DNA of 64,000 nt, taken from NCBI RefSeq assembly GCF_007558825.1, contig NZ_VLTK01000014.1, forward strand, positions 1-64,000, read 5' to 3'. Made by a program: the position numbers and the translations under genes. Within the stretch, counting starts at the first letter, position 1; every line of letters starts with the position of its first letter. Positions 42,502 to 51,481 of this stretch are shown piece by piece. The DNA is from Brevibacterium aurantiacum. Lineage in GTDB: Bacteria; Actinomycetota; Actinomycetes; Actinomycetales; Brevibacteriaceae. Below the pieces are notes generated by a model. The model was not told the origin of the DNA, made no database searches, and saw only the letters and a program-made list of their open reading frames with translations.

Positions 42502-42513
42502 ATCCTATAGGAT
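42502..42513. promoter_or_regulatory. ATCCTATAGGAT palindrome, likely GntR operator
   Basis: A perfect 12-base palindrome lies 34 bases before the start of the kinase gene that opens the tetrulose-type operon. Its position suits the GntR-FCD regulator encoded in the operon. The interval to 42748 also holds the promoter of the divergent permease gene. Confidence 0.5.
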
Positions 42514-42748
42514 TTGCCCGAATTCGACCAGAGGGTTGCGAAAAGTTGGAGGTGGCGGGTTCTTCATTCCAGTTGCTCGTGAACTCAATCTCCTCCCTCA
42601 GGTAGGAAGAAGGACGTGGCGTCGAACACATAGAGTGGAGAACTGATAAAGCAACGATGCTTGACCCTGATGAGCAGAAAGCTGCGGAGAGCACCGTCAC
42701 CTCGGCGTGATCTCTCGCCCTGAATCGGACCGCCGGAGGAGCTTGGTA

Positions 42749-43984
42749 ATGAGTGAGACGTTTGACCAACCCAGACAGAATGTGAATATTCGCAAGAGCG
42801 AAACGATCACCTTTTGGCAGGGTGTCTCAATCATCGTCGGCGCGAATATCGGTGCGGGAATTCTCAGCCTTCCGTACGGGGCGAAGAACGGCGGGTTCTT
42901 CGCTCTTCTTGTGGCGCTCCTGGTGGCAGGCTTCTTGACCACAGCCTCGATGCTCTACGTGGCGGAGATTGCCCTGCGCACGAAAGAACCTCTGCAGCTG
43001 TCAGGGCTGGCAGAGAAGTATCTTGGGCAGGCCGGATCCTGGCTGATCTTCGCCGGTGTCGTGATCAACGGTTTGGGTGCGCTCATCGCCTATACCTCGG
43101 GCAGCGGCAATGTTCTCGCCGACCTTCTGGGGATACCGGTAACCGTCGGCAGCTTCCTGTTCTTCATCCCGGGTCTCGTTGTCGTGTGGTTCGGGCTCAA
43201 GGCGACGGGGCGATCTGAGCAGGGGCTGTCGATCGCGATGATAGCGCTGATCCTCTTCTTGTGTGCCTGGACGTTCATCGGGCCGGGGATCCACCTCGAG
43301 CATCTGACATATGTGCACCCCTTCTTCATCATTCCGATCGTGAACCTGGCGGTGTTCTCGTTCATCGCTCAGTACACTGTTCCGGAATTGGCGCGTGGCT
43401 TGGCTGAGACGAATCCGCAGGGTCTTCCACGAGCAGTCATCGTCGGCATGGGGATCACAGGATTCCTTCTGGCGATCGTCCCATTGGCGGCACTGGGAAT
43501 GCTGGGACCAGACAGCATCACCGAAGTGGTCACAATCGGGTGGGGCCAGAGTCTGGGGCAGGTTGCCTATGTGCTCTCAAACGTCTTCGCTCTGTTGGCG
43601 ATGATGACGTCATTCTGGGCAATCGCCCTGACCTTGATGACGAACATCTTCGACCGTTTCAAATGGCCGGCGGAGAACGCCAACGGGTACCGCATCGCCG
43701 CATTGGCTCTTGTCGCAATCCCACCGTTTCTGGTCGGTGTATTCCATCTCACCGGATTCGTTGCGGCGCTTGGTTATGCGGGAGGGTTCGCCGGAGCCAT
43801 CATGTCCGTAGTTCCCGTGCTCATGTTGCATCGTGCACGCAGATTCGGTGACCAGGAACCCGCATGGACAGCCGGGTGGATCGCACATCCGCTGATACAG
43901 GCGCTGCTCATCATCGTCTTCGGTTTGGCATTCATCTACTCACTGTTGAATGCGGTCGGTCTGATTCCCGATGGGTGGGCCTGA
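42749..43984 (+). CDS. Amino acid permease, HAAAP / aromatic-amino-acid-like family
   Basis: A 411-residue permease from ATG 42749, with GGAGGAGC upstream; the frame opens 14 codons earlier without a ribosome site. Eleven membrane segments are likely. The first reads GVSIIVGANIGAGILSLPYG, with the unwound GANIGAGILSLP typical of the APC superfamily; IGPGIHLEHL, SFIAQYTVPELARGLAETNP and GYAGGFAGAIMSVVPVLML follow. It is translationally coupled (TGATG) to an acetamidase gene, so it may import an amide or amino acid that the amidase uses. Confidence 0.85.
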   Translation: MSETFDQPRQNVNIRKSETITFWQGVSIIVGANIGAGILSLPYGAKNGGFFALLVALLVAGFLTTASMLYVAEIALRTKEPLQLSGLAEKYLGQAGSWLIFAGVVINGLGALIAYTSGSGNVLADLLGIPVTVGSFLFFIPGLVVVWFGLKATGRSEQGLSIAMIALILFLCAWTFIGPGIHLEHLTYVHPFFIIPIVNLAVFSFIAQYTVPELARGLAETNPQGLPRAVIVGMGITGFLLAIVPLAALGMLGPDSITEVVTIGWGQSLGQVAYVLSNVFALLAMMTSFWAIALTLMTNIFDRFKWPAENANGYRIAALALVAIPPFLVGVFHLTGFVAALGYAGGFAGAIMSVVPVLMLHRARRFGDQEPAWTAGWIAHPLIQALLIIVFGLAFIYSLLNAVGLIPDGWA

Positions 43985-44871
43985 TGCTGAGGATTCCAAA
44001 CACAGAATCATCGTCGGCGTTATCGGGCATCAACAATGTGGTGGCAACGGTTGCGACTGGCCAATCCTTTGTTCTGGAGACATTTGACTGCTACGCAGGA
44101 CAGATCGATTCGGAGCGGGTTCTGCGGCCGGATGTCGACATGGCCAAGTTCAATCGGGCCACAGGCCCTGTCGCGGTTGAAGGAGTTCAGGCCGGCGACT
44201 GGATCTTGATCAAAATCGAACGTGTGAGTGTCGGTCGATGGGGCGTCATGGCTCTGTCCCCGGGGTTGGGCATTCTGGGCGACAAGATCGAACAGGCCAG
44301 CTCACGGATCGTGCCAGTTGATGATGGGCGGGCATGGATCACGGACACACTGGCGGTGGAGATTTCACCAATGGTCGGCGTCCTCGGAGTCGCGCCTCGG
44401 GTCGGAGAGATCAATACCGAGTTGCCTGGAGTCCACGGTGGCAATCTCGATACTCGTACGTTGAGGCCCGGCAGCGGGCTTCTGCTTCAGGCGCAGCATG
44501 ACGGGGGCCTTGTGTCTGCCGGTGATCTGCATGCAGCACAAGGTGATGGAGAACTCGGCGGAACTGGCATCGAGATCTCGGGGGAGATCCAACTGAGCAT
44601 CCGTAACGTCGACCACGAAGGACATCTGCCTGTGGTGATCCATTCTGCAGGAATGAGTGTGCTCTCCAGTGCAGAGGACATACACGAAGCCGTTCGGACG
44701 GGTTTCGAAGAAGCGGTTGACCTCATGCGGCTGTGGCATGAACTGGGATGGGATGATGCCTATCGTTTGACCAGCATTGTCTCCAACGCCGAAATCAGCC
44801 AACTGGTCAATCCACTTCACACTGCACGCATCACCATTCCGTCGGAGTGGTGCCCAATGGAATTCGGGTGA
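43984..44871 (+). CDS. Acetamidase/formamidase family protein
   Basis: A 295-residue protein whose ATG overlaps the permease stop. It has the FmdA_AmdA pattern: TFDCYAGQIDSER, NRATGPVAVEGVQAGDWILI, GVAPRVGEINTELPGVHGGN, LLLQAQHDGGLVSAGDLHAA and QGDGELGGTGIEISGEI, in which His and Asp residues bind the catalytic zinc. It hydrolyses short amides to acid and ammonia. The permease and regulator genes on both sides suggest inducible amide use. Confidence 0.9.
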   Translation: MLRIPNTESSSALSGINNVVATVATGQSFVLETFDCYAGQIDSERVLRPDVDMAKFNRATGPVAVEGVQAGDWILIKIERVSVGRWGVMALSPGLGILGDKIEQASSRIVPVDDGRAWITDTLAVEISPMVGVLGVAPRVGEINTELPGVHGGNLDTRTLRPGSGLLLQAQHDGGLVSAGDLHAAQGDGELGGTGIEISGEIQLSIRNVDHEGHLPVVIHSAGMSVLSSAEDIHEAVRTGFEEAVDLMRLWHELGWDDAYRLTSIVSNAEISQLVNPLHTARITIPSEWCPMEFG

Positions 44872-44890
44872 GTAGAACGGACAGCCAGGA

Positions 44891-45514
44891 ATGACGAGCA
44901 TTGCGGTGCTGATTGTCGAAGACCACCCCATCGTCAGCCTTGGTCTGACTACCGTTGTTTCGGCCCAAGAAGATATGAGTGTTGCCGGACAAGCCGCCCG
45001 GACTGAAGAAGTCTTCGAGCAGTTGTCGACGCTAGCGGTTGATCTCGTGATTATTCCCCTTCGCTTCGAAGGAGAGAACAAGGGGCTCGAGATCTGCCGT
45101 GAGATCAAGGCGATGCCACGGGCGACGAAGGTGCTGATGTACACCTCGTTCACGTCTCCGAGCGAGGCAACTCTCGCATTTCTATCCGGTGCCGACAGCT
45201 TTCTTACGAAGAATCAATCCCAAGCAAGCCTGCTGGAGACCATCAGATCGACAGCGGTGGGCAAAAAGGTGTGGATCACTGGACTGGATTCTGATACCAC
45301 AGCGCGTGACCTCGATGACCGGATCAATTCGTCATTGCTCACCAAACGTGAATCGGAAGTTGTTGGATTCGTGTTGCAGCGATTCAGCAATGCCGAGATA
45401 GCTCGCGAACTCTATATCAGCGTCACTACGGTGAAGTCTCACGTATCCAATGCGTTTCAGAAGTTGGGTCTGCGCAATAGGCGTGAGCTCTTTGCACATG
45501 AGGATGACTCTTAG
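44891..45514 (+). CDS. LuxR/NarL-type response regulator lacking the phosphoacceptor Asp
   Basis: A 207-residue protein. The receiver domain has E10-D11 (LIVEDHPIVSLGL), a MYTSF Thr/Ser and the Lys in SFLTKNQSQ, but the phosphoacceptor position in DLVIIPLRFEGEN is Pro56 (CCC at 45056-45058) instead of Asp. The LuxR helix-turn-helix is at residues about 145-200: LTKRESEVVGFVLQRFSNAE and IARELYISVTTVKSHVSNAF. No histidine kinase is nearby. It may act without phosphorylation, perhaps through another ligand or by dimerising, and could control the upstream amide genes. Confidence 0.85.
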   Translation: MTSIAVLIVEDHPIVSLGLTTVVSAQEDMSVAGQAARTEEVFEQLSTLAVDLVIIPLRFEGENKGLEICREIKAMPRATKVLMYTSFTSPSEATLAFLSGADSFLTKNQSQASLLETIRSTAVGKKVWITGLDSDTTARDLDDRINSSLLTKRESEVVGFVLQRFSNAEIARELYISVTTVKSHVSNAFQKLGLRNRRELFAHEDDS

Positions 45515-45578
45515 CGGGATTCCTTCACGGGTTGTTGGCGGAAGGGCCGTCCCACAACCGACCACGGTACGCCAGAAC

Positions 45579-45612
45579 GCATCCCGCGACAGGTCCCAGT
45601 GTCGCGGGATGC
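45579..45612. terminator. Perfect 13-bp hairpin between convergent genes
   Basis: GCATCCCGCGACA and its exact inverse flank an 8-base GGTCCCAG loop, followed on the plus strand by TTGTCTG. It lies between the response regulator and the convergent hydantoinase B gene and can serve both. Confidence 0.85.
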
Positions 45613-45670
45613 TTGTCTGAGGTTCAGGCGCCTCCGATGTGCAGCCCCAGTGAGCTCGACCCGGAGTGCC

Positions 45671-47647
45671 TCACTTCCAATGTGCCGCCGAACGTTTCCG
45701 CATACTGTCACGGAACTGGCCGGTCGACTTCTCCAGCAGTTCCCCGGTGCCCCAATCGAGAACGACCCCGTGTTTCCGGACGACGTCGTGAACGGTGATG
45801 TCTCCGTTGCGATAACAGTGGGCCACCTCGGCAGGGTCGGCATCGAGCCAAGACGCGCGTTCGGAACGGATCTGCGCACGCATCTTCGTCGTCGCGGCCT
45901 CGTCGACCTCGTATTCATCGAGTTCAGCATCGATCTCGGTGATGACGACGCCGTAGTCCTTGCCAGCTCGGTCGATGGAGACGTAGCCGTCGATGACGTC
46001 CTCGAGCACCTCGGCACTGGGGCGTTCGAGCGGATCCCCGAACCCGCCGCCACCGGCGCTCGGCCTCTCGAACGTGTCGCCAGGGCTGATAGAGACGTTC
46101 GAGAACGTTGCGCCCAGGTATTTCGAATCGTCCGAAGAGGGATTGAGCCATACACCGTGCGGGATCGATGGGAGCCCGCCGTTGATGCCCCAAGTCGTGG
46201 AGCGACCGCGGTCGCAGCAGTAACTCATCACAGCACCGGCAGCATCAGTGAGGATCCCGCCCTTGTTGACGCCGCAGCCGCCGCGGAACCTTCCAGGTCC
46301 ACCTGAGTCCATGTTGATCGAATGCTGTGTGGTGATGACGGGTGTCAGGCGTTCCTGCCCTTCGACCGGTTGCACCGCGAGCCCGGTACCAAACACCGGC
46401 GAGGTCGCCGATGAGCCGTCTTTCGTGGATCGTCCTCCCCAGCCGCCTGCCATCCAGTCGTACCACATGAAATACGGCTTCGATTTTGTTCGCCCATCAT
46501 GGCCTCCCACCAGGAGATATTCGAGGTTGAAGGCACAAGCCATGGCCCTTTCAGGCATGATATGGGACCAAAGTTCGAAGATAGCGTTCATCACCTTCTC
46601 ATAGGGGCCCGAACAGAATCCGGTCACCGCGTGCGGCCAACCAGCGTTGACGACGGTGCCCTCCTCGCCGATTTCTGCCGTGACGGCCTCATAGAACCCG
46701 GAATTGAGTGGGACGTCGGGGAAGAAGGTCTTCGTTCCGGCGTAGATTGCCGAATAGGTGGTTCCGTATCCGGAGTTGAGGAAGATTGAGACCGCATCGG
46801 CGGCTCCGGTCAGGTCGTAGTGGATGCCTTCGCCATCAAGGGTGAGCTTGACGCGAATCGGTATAAGCCCCTCCCCTTTGGCAGGGTCGCCATCGAGGTA
46901 GTCGACCGTCTCCCATTCTCCGCGTGGAAGGTCGCCGAGGCTGGCGAGCACAGTCCGGCAGACGTAGTCCTGCGTTTCCTGCATGGCATCGAGAACTGTG
47001 TCCTTCGAGTACTTGTCCACAAGACGGAGCACTTCGCGTTCGCACACCGCAGTGGCCTCGGCCTGGGCGTTGAGATCGCCGAGTGCCTGATCAGGAGCCC
47101 GAGTATTCGATACGAGCAGCTGCGCCACATCATGGAGGAACCGGCCTTTGCGCCACACTCGCAGGGGAGTGATTCGCAATCCCTCCCCGAAGTGTTCACT
47201 GGCAGAGACGTCGAAGGAGCCAGGCACCGACCCTCCGATGTCGGCCCAATGCCCCTTGTTCTGAGCGAACCCGATGATCTCGTCCTCGGCGAAGATGGGG
47301 CGGATGAAGCTGACATCGTTGAAGTGGGTGCCGCCCCGATAGGGGTCATTGATGAGGAAGACGTCGCCCGGGTTGATGTCGTCGCCGAATTCCTCCATCA
47401 CTGCCTTGCACTGGAAATGAAGGGTGCCGACGTGCACCGCGATATCCGCGCTGCCCTGCATCACTGTGTTGCCGTATCTGTCGCACAGAGCAGAGGAGAA
47501 ATCGCGCGAGTAGATGACGAAGGAGTAGCAGGTGCGCAGAATCTGCTCGCTCATCAGGTCGACGCTGGTGGCGAAGGCGTTCTTGAGTACCTCGAAGGTG
47601 ACCGGGTCGAGAGTGGTTGCGGTTTTCGCAGAAGCGATCGTGGTCAT
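45671..47647 (-). CDS. Hydantoinase B / oxoprolinase family protein
   Basis: A 658-residue protein with GGAGAG before the ATG. The N-terminus DPVTFEVLKNAFATSVDLMS and SSALCDRYGNTVMQGSADIA, then DVFLINDPYRGGTHFNDVSF and YSAIYAGTKTFFPDVPLNSG, match HyuB. The C-terminal half includes GGHDGRTKSKPYFMW and PSAGGGGFGDPLERP. It works as a complex with HyuA, ATP-dependently opening hydantoins or 5-oxoproline-like rings. It follows hyuA after ten bases. Confidence 0.92.
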   Translation of the reverse strand: MTTIASAKTATTLDPVTFEVLKNAFATSVDLMSEQILRTCYSFVIYSRDFSSALCDRYGNTVMQGSADIAVHVGTLHFQCKAVMEEFGDDINPGDVFLINDPYRGGTHFNDVSFIRPIFAEDEIIGFAQNKGHWADIGGSVPGSFDVSASEHFGEGLRITPLRVWRKGRFLHDVAQLLVSNTRAPDQALGDLNAQAEATAVCEREVLRLVDKYSKDTVLDAMQETQDYVCRTVLASLGDLPRGEWETVDYLDGDPAKGEGLIPIRVKLTLDGEGIHYDLTGAADAVSIFLNSGYGTTYSAIYAGTKTFFPDVPLNSGFYEAVTAEIGEEGTVVNAGWPHAVTGFCSGPYEKVMNAIFELWSHIMPERAMACAFNLEYLLVGGHDGRTKSKPYFMWYDWMAGGWGGRSTKDGSSATSPVFGTGLAVQPVEGQERLTPVITTQHSINMDSGGPGRFRGGCGVNKGGILTDAAGAVMSYCCDRGRSTTWGINGGLPSIPHGVWLNPSSDDSKYLGATFSNVSISPGDTFERPSAGGGGFGDPLERPSAEVLEDVIDGYVSIDRAGKDYGVVITEIDAELDEYEVDEAATTKMRAQIRSERASWLDADPAEVAHCYRNGDITVHDVVRKHGVVLDWGTGELLEKSTGQFRDSMRKRSAAHWK

Positions 47648-47657
47648 TGTTCTCTCC

Positions 47658-49745
47658 TCATTTCACTGACTGCGGCGAATCGGCCGCAGTCGCAGCTAGG
47701 GCAGGTTCGCTGGTGGCGGAGTCCACCGCGATGCGAATGTTGAACCATTCGTCAATCACAGCGGAGGAGTCCGGTGGGATGACTGTCGTCGAATCGATCT
47801 GATTGAGGATCGCCGGCCCGATGAATGCGGCGCCGGAAGGCAGATTCTCGCGCTGATAGACGGGAGTGGAATGCCACTTGCCTTCGAAGTACACCTCGCG
47901 AACCTCGAGCGGCTCACCTGGATCACCCGTGCCGATGGGCGATGGGCGGAAGCTCGGCTTGGGAGTCTTGCCCAACGCCTTGAGATGGAGTTGGTAGATC
48001 TCGACGGGAGTTTCGTCCTGCCGGAACGCATACTGTTTCTCGTGCTCTTCGTGGAAAAGCTGCACAGCCTCCCGCAGAGCGTTGGGTCCATCACCCATCT
48101 TGACCTGCAAGGACCGCCATTGTCCCTGGTAGCGCATGGAGATGCCGCGCTCGAATACACCGTCGGATTCGGCGACTTTCTCGTGCCGCAGCCGTTCCTG
48201 GCCCTCGAGCTCGAGTTCTTTGAAATGCTGTTCCACGGCCTCAGAATCTGCCGAATCGGCGGCTCCGGTGAACATCTGGGAGAGATCGTGCTGAATATCG
48301 ACCAAGAGACATCCCAGCGCGGAGGTGACACCCGGATTCGGTGGCACGACGACCGTGGGAATGTTCAGCTCTTTCGCAACATCCACCCCGTGCAGTGCCC
48401 CGGCGCCCCCGAAGGCAATGAGGGCGAAGTCGCGAGGGTCGAGTCCGCGCCTGATGGAGACGAGCCGGACAGCGTCGGCCATATTGGCGTTGGCCACCTT
48501 GATGATCGAATCCGCCGCAGCATCGACTCCTAGATTGAGGGGGCTGGCGACCTTCGCCTCGATCGCATCTTTGGCGCAAGCTCTGTCCAGGGTCATTTCG
48601 CCATCGGCCAAGTCGGTGCCCAGGCGTCCCATCCACAGATTTGCGTCGGTGTTCGTCGGTTCGGCACCACCTCGGCGATAGCAGGCCGGTCCGGGATCTG
48701 CTCCGGCAGATTGCGGACCATTGCGCAATGATCCAGCGATGTCGATGTGGGCTAGCGAACCACCACCCGCACCGATTGTGAGGACCTCGATGCTGGGGAA
48801 GACGATCGGGTGCCCGTACTCGACCTCCCAGTCGTTGGTCACTCGCAGCTCGCCTTCGGCGACGAGTGAGATGTCGGTCGAGGTTCCGCCCATGTCGAGG
48901 CCGACGGCATTGGCGTAGCCGCACTGTTCGGCCACGTGCTGAGCGGCGATGGCTCCGGCGGCGATGCCGGAGGCAGCCAAGCGCACGGGGAATCGTTTGA
49001 CCATTTCGGAGGTCATCGATCCGCCACCTGAGTGGAGGAGGAGCAGCTCTCCGGAATAGCCGTCCTTGGTGAGGTTGCTGTCGAGTTCTTCGACGTATCC
49101 GGAGACCAGGGGGCCGAGCACCGCATTGGCGACCGTGGTGTTGAAGCGGTTGTGCTCGAAGATCTCCGGCAGGATCTCCGCCGAAGTGGAGATGTTCGCG
49201 CCAGGAAGCTCCTCGGTGAGAATCTCCCTAATACGGACCTCGTGCGCGGCGTTGGCGTAGGAGTTGATGAAGCAGATTGCCACGGTGTCGACACCGCGCT
49301 TCTTCAGCAGGCGCCCGACCCGGCGGGCTTCATCCTCGTCGAGAGTGGTGACGACATTGCCCGCATAGTCGATGCGCTCGGGGACTTCGAAGCGGTCGCG
49401 GCGCCGAATGTAGGGGCCGGACACATCGGAATAGGCATCCCACAGGTCATCTTTCGTGCCGTCGCGGATTTCAATGACATCGCGAAAGCCCGTGGTTGTC
49501 ACCATTGCAGCTTTGGGGAATTTACGAGTGATGAGAGCGTTCGTGGCAACGGTGGTTCCATGAGAGAACAGCTCGACGTCGCCGAGGTTGATGTTGGCTC
49601 TTCTGACTCCGTTGAGAACAGCTTGCATGGGATTGTCTGGGGTGGACGGTACTTTCGTCACCCGCATGGACTGGGAGGATTCGTCGAATATGCAGATATC
49701 GGTGAAGGTGCCGCCAACGTCGACGGCGACTCGCAGATCGGCCAC
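47658..49745 (-). CDS. Hydantoinase A / oxoprolinase family protein
   Basis: A 695-residue protein. GTG 49745 has AAAGGAG at ideal spacing and puts the actin-like ATP-binding motif RVAVDVGGTFTDICIF at the N-terminus, so it is preferred over the upstream ATG at 49772. SHGTTVATNALITRK, GLDMGGTSTDISLV and FGGAGALHGVDVAKELNIPT follow the HyuA pattern. It forms the large complex with HyuB. Divergence from a PucR gene suggests control by nitrogen compounds such as hydantoins or purine products. Confidence 0.93.
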   Translation of the reverse strand: MADLRVAVDVGGTFTDICIFDESSQSMRVTKVPSTPDNPMQAVLNGVRRANINLGDVELFSHGTTVATNALITRKFPKAAMVTTTGFRDVIEIRDGTKDDLWDAYSDVSGPYIRRRDRFEVPERIDYAGNVVTTLDEDEARRVGRLLKKRGVDTVAICFINSYANAAHEVRIREILTEELPGANISTSAEILPEIFEHNRFNTTVANAVLGPLVSGYVEELDSNLTKDGYSGELLLLHSGGGSMTSEMVKRFPVRLAASGIAAGAIAAQHVAEQCGYANAVGLDMGGTSTDISLVAEGELRVTNDWEVEYGHPIVFPSIEVLTIGAGGGSLAHIDIAGSLRNGPQSAGADPGPACYRRGGAEPTNTDANLWMGRLGTDLADGEMTLDRACAKDAIEAKVASPLNLGVDAAADSIIKVANANMADAVRLVSIRRGLDPRDFALIAFGGAGALHGVDVAKELNIPTVVVPPNPGVTSALGCLLVDIQHDLSQMFTGAADSADSEAVEQHFKELELEGQERLRHEKVAESDGVFERGISMRYQGQWRSLQVKMGDGPNALREAVQLFHEEHEKQYAFRQDETPVEIYQLHLKALGKTPKPSFRPSPIGTGDPGEPLEVREVYFEGKWHSTPVYQRENLPSGAAFIGPAILNQIDSTTVIPPDSSAVIDEWFNIRIAVDSATSEPALAATAADSPQSVK

Positions 49746-49907
49746 GGGATCTCCTTTGATTGTGATCTGCATAACATCATGGGCTGGTCGAAGACGCCGG
49801 GTCAATGGAGGAATCGAAGGATAGATCCGCTGATATTGTGGAAAACACAAAAGCGATGCAACGGGGCTGGTGAGCTGACCGTCGGTGCAGAGAGGCCAGG
49901 GGAAGCG

Positions 49908-51047
49908 ATGGCGAGATCACGGGAGTGGGTCTTCGGCGAGCTGTTGGCGTCACTTGGCACTGCGGACCCTCTGGAATCGGTGCTTCGGCGAGCGGCGAAA
50001 ATCTGCAGGGGTTCGGGCCTGGTCGTCAATGAACTCGGCGAAGTCACCCGGTCGGTCGGGTCGGCTCCCAGCCGCCTCATCTCGGATTGGGTTCTCTCCG
50101 CGGATCTGGCCGATACCGCGCAGACTCAGATCGGCCGGTGGATTGTGCGGGCGCGTGCGGTACGGATCAGGCAGCGCGACCATGTGATTGTCATTGCCGT
50201 TCACGAGGAGTTCGAGGCCGGTGGGGCTGCTCGTGAGTCGGGCCGCCCTGGCAGCGGCGCTGGAGCCGATGTGGCACTCGTCTTCGACACAATGACGAAG
50301 ATCCTGCAGGCATTCGAAGGCTTCGAATCATTCTCGATCAGCACGCGCCGAGAAGAATCCGCGCGACTGATGCGCGACCTTGAGGCGGGGGTGTCACCCG
50401 GTAATGAACCCGCACGGTGGAGGTCACTGGAGAAGTTCGGATTCGCACCTTATCAGCCCGTGCGCATCGTGCGGGCAAGGGCGGACACAGGAACATCGAG
50501 CGCTGCTCAGCAATCTCCGACCTTGACGCAGGGGATCGTCGCCAGTGACACCGGCTACACCACCTCCGCGGTCGAACATACCGCGCTATGTGCCGAGGAC
50601 TTCGCTGTCGAGGACTACTTCGCCGTGGAAATCATCGGCGCTGGGGTCTCCGAGCCGTTCACTGCGCTCAGCCAAGTCCCTGAGATGTTGAGATCGGCAG
50701 ATGTGGCGCTTGGGGCCGCAGGCCCTGGGGAGTTCGTCTATGTCGACTCCATGCGCCCGGTGGTCTGGGCGGCGGCGCGGATGAGTTCGCGCTTCGATCA
50801 GCTCATCGTCCAGCGCTACCTCGACAGGATCTCCCGCAATCCTGATTCCTGGATGACCCTGACCACATACATCGACTGCGGTGCGAACGTCGCCGAGGCG
50901 GCTCGTCGGCTGCAGGTCCACGAGAACACTGTTCGGTACCGGTTGACTCAGATCGAAGGCATTCTCGGATCTCGACTCGGGGACCCGAGAGTCATGGCCG
51001 ATGTCGTCATCGCGCTGGAGTGTCGGCGGCTGGGTGCGGGTGAGTGA
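49908..51047 (+). CDS. PucR-type helix-turn-helix regulator
   Basis: A 379-residue regulator from ATG 49908, with AGGGGAAG upstream; the long open frame before it overlaps hyuA. The C-terminal domain is the PucR helix-turn-helix: YIDCGANVAEAARRLQVHEN and TVRYRLTQIEGILG, with LIVQRYLDRISRNPD before it. The N-terminal 300 residues are a variable sensor. It probably regulates the divergent hyuAB operon across the 162-base interval. Confidence 0.88.
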   Translation: MARSREWVFGELLASLGTADPLESVLRRAAKICRGSGLVVNELGEVTRSVGSAPSRLISDWVLSADLADTAQTQIGRWIVRARAVRIRQRDHVIVIAVHEEFEAGGAARESGRPGSGAGADVALVFDTMTKILQAFEGFESFSISTRREESARLMRDLEAGVSPGNEPARWRSLEKFGFAPYQPVRIVRARADTGTSSAAQQSPTLTQGIVASDTGYTTSAVEHTALCAEDFAVEDYFAVEIIGAGVSEPFTALSQVPEMLRSADVALGAAGPGEFVYVDSMRPVVWAAARMSSRFDQLIVQRYLDRISRNPDSWMTLTTYIDCGANVAEAARRLQVHENTVRYRLTQIEGILGSRLGDPRVMADVVIALECRRLGAGE

Positions 51048-51443
51048 GCGGTCACCGGTGCGGGCGGTGGGCCAGGAACCTCTCCAGCGCGCGATCGGAT
51101 AGGTTCGACAACTACTCCTTCTACGACGAGTCCGACGGAATGCACCTCGTTGATCACTATCTTGCGATGTCGGATGACATTGAGGTTCTCTTCGGGCCGT
51201 GGATCGTCCGGCAGAAATTGGATCATTTCTGGGTAGTGAACGTTGCCATCCACCAGAAGAATAGTCAGGTGTGGGGTTCAACCTTGGATGACCTCATCAT
51301 CGATATCGTTCCCACGACAACGCCGGCTCTTGAAGCCGCGGTTTACGATCTCAGCTATCTGGAAGACGGAAGTGGACGGTCTCATTGAGAACAATTGGAT
51401 CCGTCAGATCCTCAAGAACTTCGTGCAGGCCCACGGGCTGTGA
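51044..51443 (+). pseudogene. Frameshifted hypothetical gene
   Basis: The frame starting at the GTG that overlaps the pucR stop, or at ATG 51140, encodes HYLAMSDDIEVLFGPWIVRQ and ALEAAVYDLSYLEDGS before an early stop at 51388. From about 51371 a second frame continues in like style: VDGLIENNWIRQILKNFVQA, ending at 51443. The two join smoothly if one base is shifted. No family is recognised. Confidence 0.45.
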
Positions 51444-51481
51444 ACGTCGAGGTGAAGCGTCTACTGACGTAGTCTGAGACT

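Noticed and set aside
49032-49907. Long N-terminal extension of the PucR protein
   Set aside because: That part of the frame lies wholly opposite hyuA and its promoter; the ATG at 49908 has a proper ribosome site.
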